64,000 nucleotides of DNA from Taudactylus pleione (Eukaryota > Chordata > Amphibia > Anura > Myobatrachidae), in NCBI GenBank assembly GCA_031769625.1, contig JAUIMM010002311.1, positions 124,001 to 188,000 of the forward strand, given 5' to 3'. The position numbers and the translations under genes were made by a program. Each line of letters starts with the position of its first letter. The stretch's first letter is position 1. Of the stretch, positions 61,461-64,000 are shown piece by piece. The notes under the pieces were generated by a model. It searched no databases, was not told where the DNA came from, and worked only from the letters and a program-made list of their open reading frames with translations.

Positions 61461-64000
61461 TGGATGTGTTGAAGACCAAGACACACAAATGTGATGTGAA
61501 ATGGTTTTTCTCTCTTGTTGTGTTTAAGAGAAAACTGCAAATGCACGTTTTAGGCCAAAATGCATTGAAAGCAATGGAAACAACAAAAGCGCATACTTTG
61601 TGCTATCTCCTCTTGTAGCAAACACAGACTGCTCAAAATTTCACTGGATATGTTGAAGACCAAGACCCACAAATGTGATGTGAAATGGTTTTTCTCCCAT
61701 GTTGCATTTAAGAGAAAACAGCAATTGCTCGTTTTAGGCCAAAATGCATTGAAAGCAATGGAAACAACAAAAGCGCATACTTTGTGTTATCTCCTCTTGT
61801 AGCAAACACAGACAGCTCAAAATTTCACTGGATGTGTTGAAGACCAAGACCCACAAATGTGATGTGAAATGGTTATTCTCCCATGTTGCGTTTAAGAGAA
61901 AACAGCAATTGCTCGTTTTAGGCCAAAATGCATTGAAAGCAATGGAAACCACAAAAGCGCATACTTTGTGTTATCTCCTTTTGTAGCAAACACAGACAGC
62001 TCAAAATTTCACTGGATGTGTTGAAGACCAAGACCCACAAATGTGATGTGAAATGGTTATTCTCCCATGTTGCGTTTAAGAGAAAACAGCAATTGCTCGT
62101 TTTAGGCCAAAATGCATTGAAAGCAATGGAAACAACAAAAGCGCATACTTTGTGTTATCTCCTCTTGTAGCAAACACAGACAGCTCAAAATTTCACTGGA
62201 TGTGTTGAAGACCAAGACCCACAAATGTGATGTGAAATGGTTATTCTCCCATGTTGCGTTTAAGAGAAAACAGCAATTGCTCGTTTTAGGCCAAAATGCA
62301 TTGAAAGCAATGGAAACAACAAAAGCGCATACTTTGTGTTATCTCCTCTTGTAGCAAACACAGACAGCTCAAAATTTCACTGGATGTGTTGAAGACCAAG
62401 ACACACAAATGTGATGTGAAATGGTTTTTCTCTCATGTTGTGTTTAAGAGAAAACTGCAAATGCACGTTTTAGGCCAAAATGCATTGAAAGCAATGGAAA
62501 TAACAAAAGCGCATACTTTGTGTTATCTCCTCTTGTAGCAAACACAGACAGCTCAAAATTTCACTGGATGTGTTGAAGACCAAGACCCACAAATGTGATG
62601 TGAAATGGTTTTTCTCCCATGTTGCGTTTAAGAGAAAACAGCAATTGCACGTTTTAGGCCAAAATGCATTGAAAGCAATGGAAACAACAAAAGCGCATAC
62701 TTTGTGTTATCTCCTCTTGTAGCAAACACAGACAGCTCAAAATTTCACTGGATGTGTTGAAGACCAAGACCCACAAATGTGATGTGAAATGGTTTTTCTC
62801 CCATGTTGCATTTAAGAGAAAACAGCAAATGAACGTTTTAGGCCAAAATGCATTGAAAACAATGGAAACAACAAAAGCGCATACTTTGTGTTATCTCCTC
62901 TTGTAGCAAACACAGACAGCTCAAAATTTCACTGGATGTGTTGAAGACCAAGACCCACAAATGTGATGTGAAATGGTTTTTCTCCCATGTTGCATTTAAG
63001 AGAAAACAGCAAATGAACGTTTTAGGCCAAAATGCATTGAAAACAATGGAAACAACAAAAGCGCATACTTTGTGTTATCTCCTCTTGTAGCAAACACAGA
63101 CAGCTCAAAATTTCACTGGATGTGTTGAAGACCAAGACCCACAAATGTGATGTGAAATGGTTTTTCTCTCATGTTGTGTTTAAGAGAAAACAGCAAATGC
63201 ACGTTTTAGGCCAAAATGCATTGAAAGCAATGGAAATAACAAAAGCGCATTCTTTGTGTTATCTCCTCTTGTAGCAAACACAGACAGCTCAAAATTTCAC
63301 CAGATCTGTTGAAGACCAAGACCCACAAATGTGATGTGAAATGGTTTTTCTCTCATGTTGTGTTTAAGAGAAAACTGCAAATGCACGTTTTAGGCAAAAA
63401 TGCATTGAAAGCAATGGAAATAACAAAAGCGCATACTTTGTGTTATCTCCTCTTGTAGCAAACACAGACAGCTCAAAATTTCACGAGATGTGTTGAAGAC
63501 CAAGACCCACAAATGTGATGTGAAATGGTTTTTCTCCCATGTTGCGTTTAAGAGAAAACAGCAATTGCTCGTTTTAGGCCAAAATGCATTGAAAGCAATG
63601 GAAACCACAAAAGCGCATACTTTGTGTTATCTCCTCTTGTAGCAAACACAGACAGCTCAAAATTTCACTGGATGTGTTGAAGACCAAGACCCACAAATGT
63701 GATGTGAAATGGTTTTTCTCCCATGTTGCATTTAAGAGAAAACAGCAAATGAACGTTTTAGGCCAAAATGCATTGAAAGCAATGGAAACCACAAAAGCGC
63801 ATACTTTGTGTTATCTCCTCTTGTAGCAAACACAGACAGCTCAAAATTTCACTGGATGTGTTGAAGACCAAGACCCACAAATGTGATGTGAAATGGTTTT
63901 TCTCTCATGTTGTGTTTAAGAGAAAACAGCAAATGCACGTTTTAGGCCAAAATGCATTGAAAGCAATGGAAACAACAAAAGCGCATACTTTGTGTTATCT

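Larger units (their letters stand above)
1..64000. repeat. Satellite DNA array, 184-bp monomer, about 348 head-to-tail copies
   Basis: The core TTTTAGGCCAAAATGCATTG recurs every 184 bp across the whole window (for example starts at 44 and 228), always in the same orientation. All monomers align without gaps apart from a few fixed indel variants (177, 182, 183 and 185 bp). Divergence between monomers is low and concentrated at a handful of positions: the GGTTTTTCTC/GGTTATTCTC arm, CTCCC/CTCTC, TTGCG/TTGCA/TTGTG, the palindrome core, GAAACAAC/GAAACCAC/GAAATAAC, and CACTGGATGTG/CACCAGATCTG/CACGAGATGTG. No insertion of unrelated DNA was seen. Unit length and homogeneity fit a centromeric or pericentromeric satellite; that role is inference. 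The family was not recognised. Confidence 0.98.
39600..64000. repeat. Array domain 3: private-marker higher-order blocks
   Basis: No 177-bp monomer is present. Markers confined wholly or mainly to this region are the 1-bp insertion CATACTTTTGTG, the 2-bp deletion CATTTGAGAAAAC, CCCAAAATTGTG paired with CTCACAATTTCAC one monomer later, AGAAAAAAGC, TGCAAGTTTTAGG and AAACAAAGG. They recur in linked order, so the block copies share recent ancestry. There is no gene in this stretch. Confidence 0.85.

Noticed and set aside
230..63792. About 60 repeated minus-strand ORFs of 60-99 codons and plus-strand ORFs of 62-109 codons as protein-coding genes
   Set aside because: They recur at monomer spacing in overlapping opposite frames, differ only by satellite variants, and have no independent start context, codon bias or non-repeat sequence. 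They are a by-product of the tandem repeat.
1..64000. CRISPR array
   Set aside because: The repeat is 184 bp with no unique spacers between units, and no cas genes are present.
1..64000. Primate alpha satellite
   Set aside because: The monomer is 184 bp rather than 171 bp, and no convincing alignment to the alpha consensus could be made by eye. Short shared words such as TGTGATGTG are not enough. A profile search would settle it.
1..64000. Arabidopsis-type 178-bp centromere repeat
   Set aside because: Similar length but no recognisable shared sequence.
1..64000. Transposable element, LTR, rRNA, tRNA or snRNA genes inside the array
   Set aside because: Monomer phase can be followed through the whole window without any insert, and no such sequence was seen on either strand.

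Overview
The whole 64-kb window is one uninterrupted tandem satellite array. A monomer of about 184 bp repeats head-to-tail from the first base to the last, about 348 times, always in the same orientation. I see no unique sequence, transposable element, RNA gene or credible protein-coding gene. One monomer counted by hand is 72/184 G+C (about 39%). This is eukaryotic heterochromatin. Unit length near nucleosome-repeat size and a multi-kb homogenised array fit a centromeric or pericentromeric satellite. Variants concentrated at CpG sites (CG to TG or CA) suggest a genome with cytosine methylation, such as a vertebrate or plant. I do not recognise the satellite family, so I name no species.

Layout: (1) 1 to about 8.1 kb has only full-length monomers, with an early block repeated at 2.6 kb and another at 6.0 kb. 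(2) About 8.1-38.4 kb holds 18 copies of a 177-bp monomer lacking 7 bp, plus several large near-identical segmental copies: offsets 15,025 bp, 12,470/12,838 bp, 3,121 bp, 2,739 bp and 2,003 bp. (3) About 38.9-39.6 kb is an indel-dense scar. (4) About 39.6-64 kb lacks the 177-bp form and has its own private markers: six 185-bp monomers (+1 bp), three 182-bp monomers (-2 bp), and a marker cassette spaced 4,783, 4,231 and 3,861 bp apart, which is a variable-length higher-order repeat.

Two main haplotypes of monomer interleave. Type A has a CTCCCATGTTGCG/A arm and GAAACAAC or GAAACCAC. Type B has a CTCTCATGTTGTG arm and GAAATAAC. In-register crossovers between them left chimeric monomers. Each monomer packs several inverted repeats into about 75 bp. 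The most notable is a 10-bp perfect palindrome whose two outer bases differ between types A and B but stay complementary (AGCAATTGCT versus TGCAATTGCA).

All open reading frames of 60-109 codons recur at monomer spacing on both strands and are by-products of the repeat, so no CDS is annotated. No gene-encoded system was found. What merits attention is the structure and evolution of the array.
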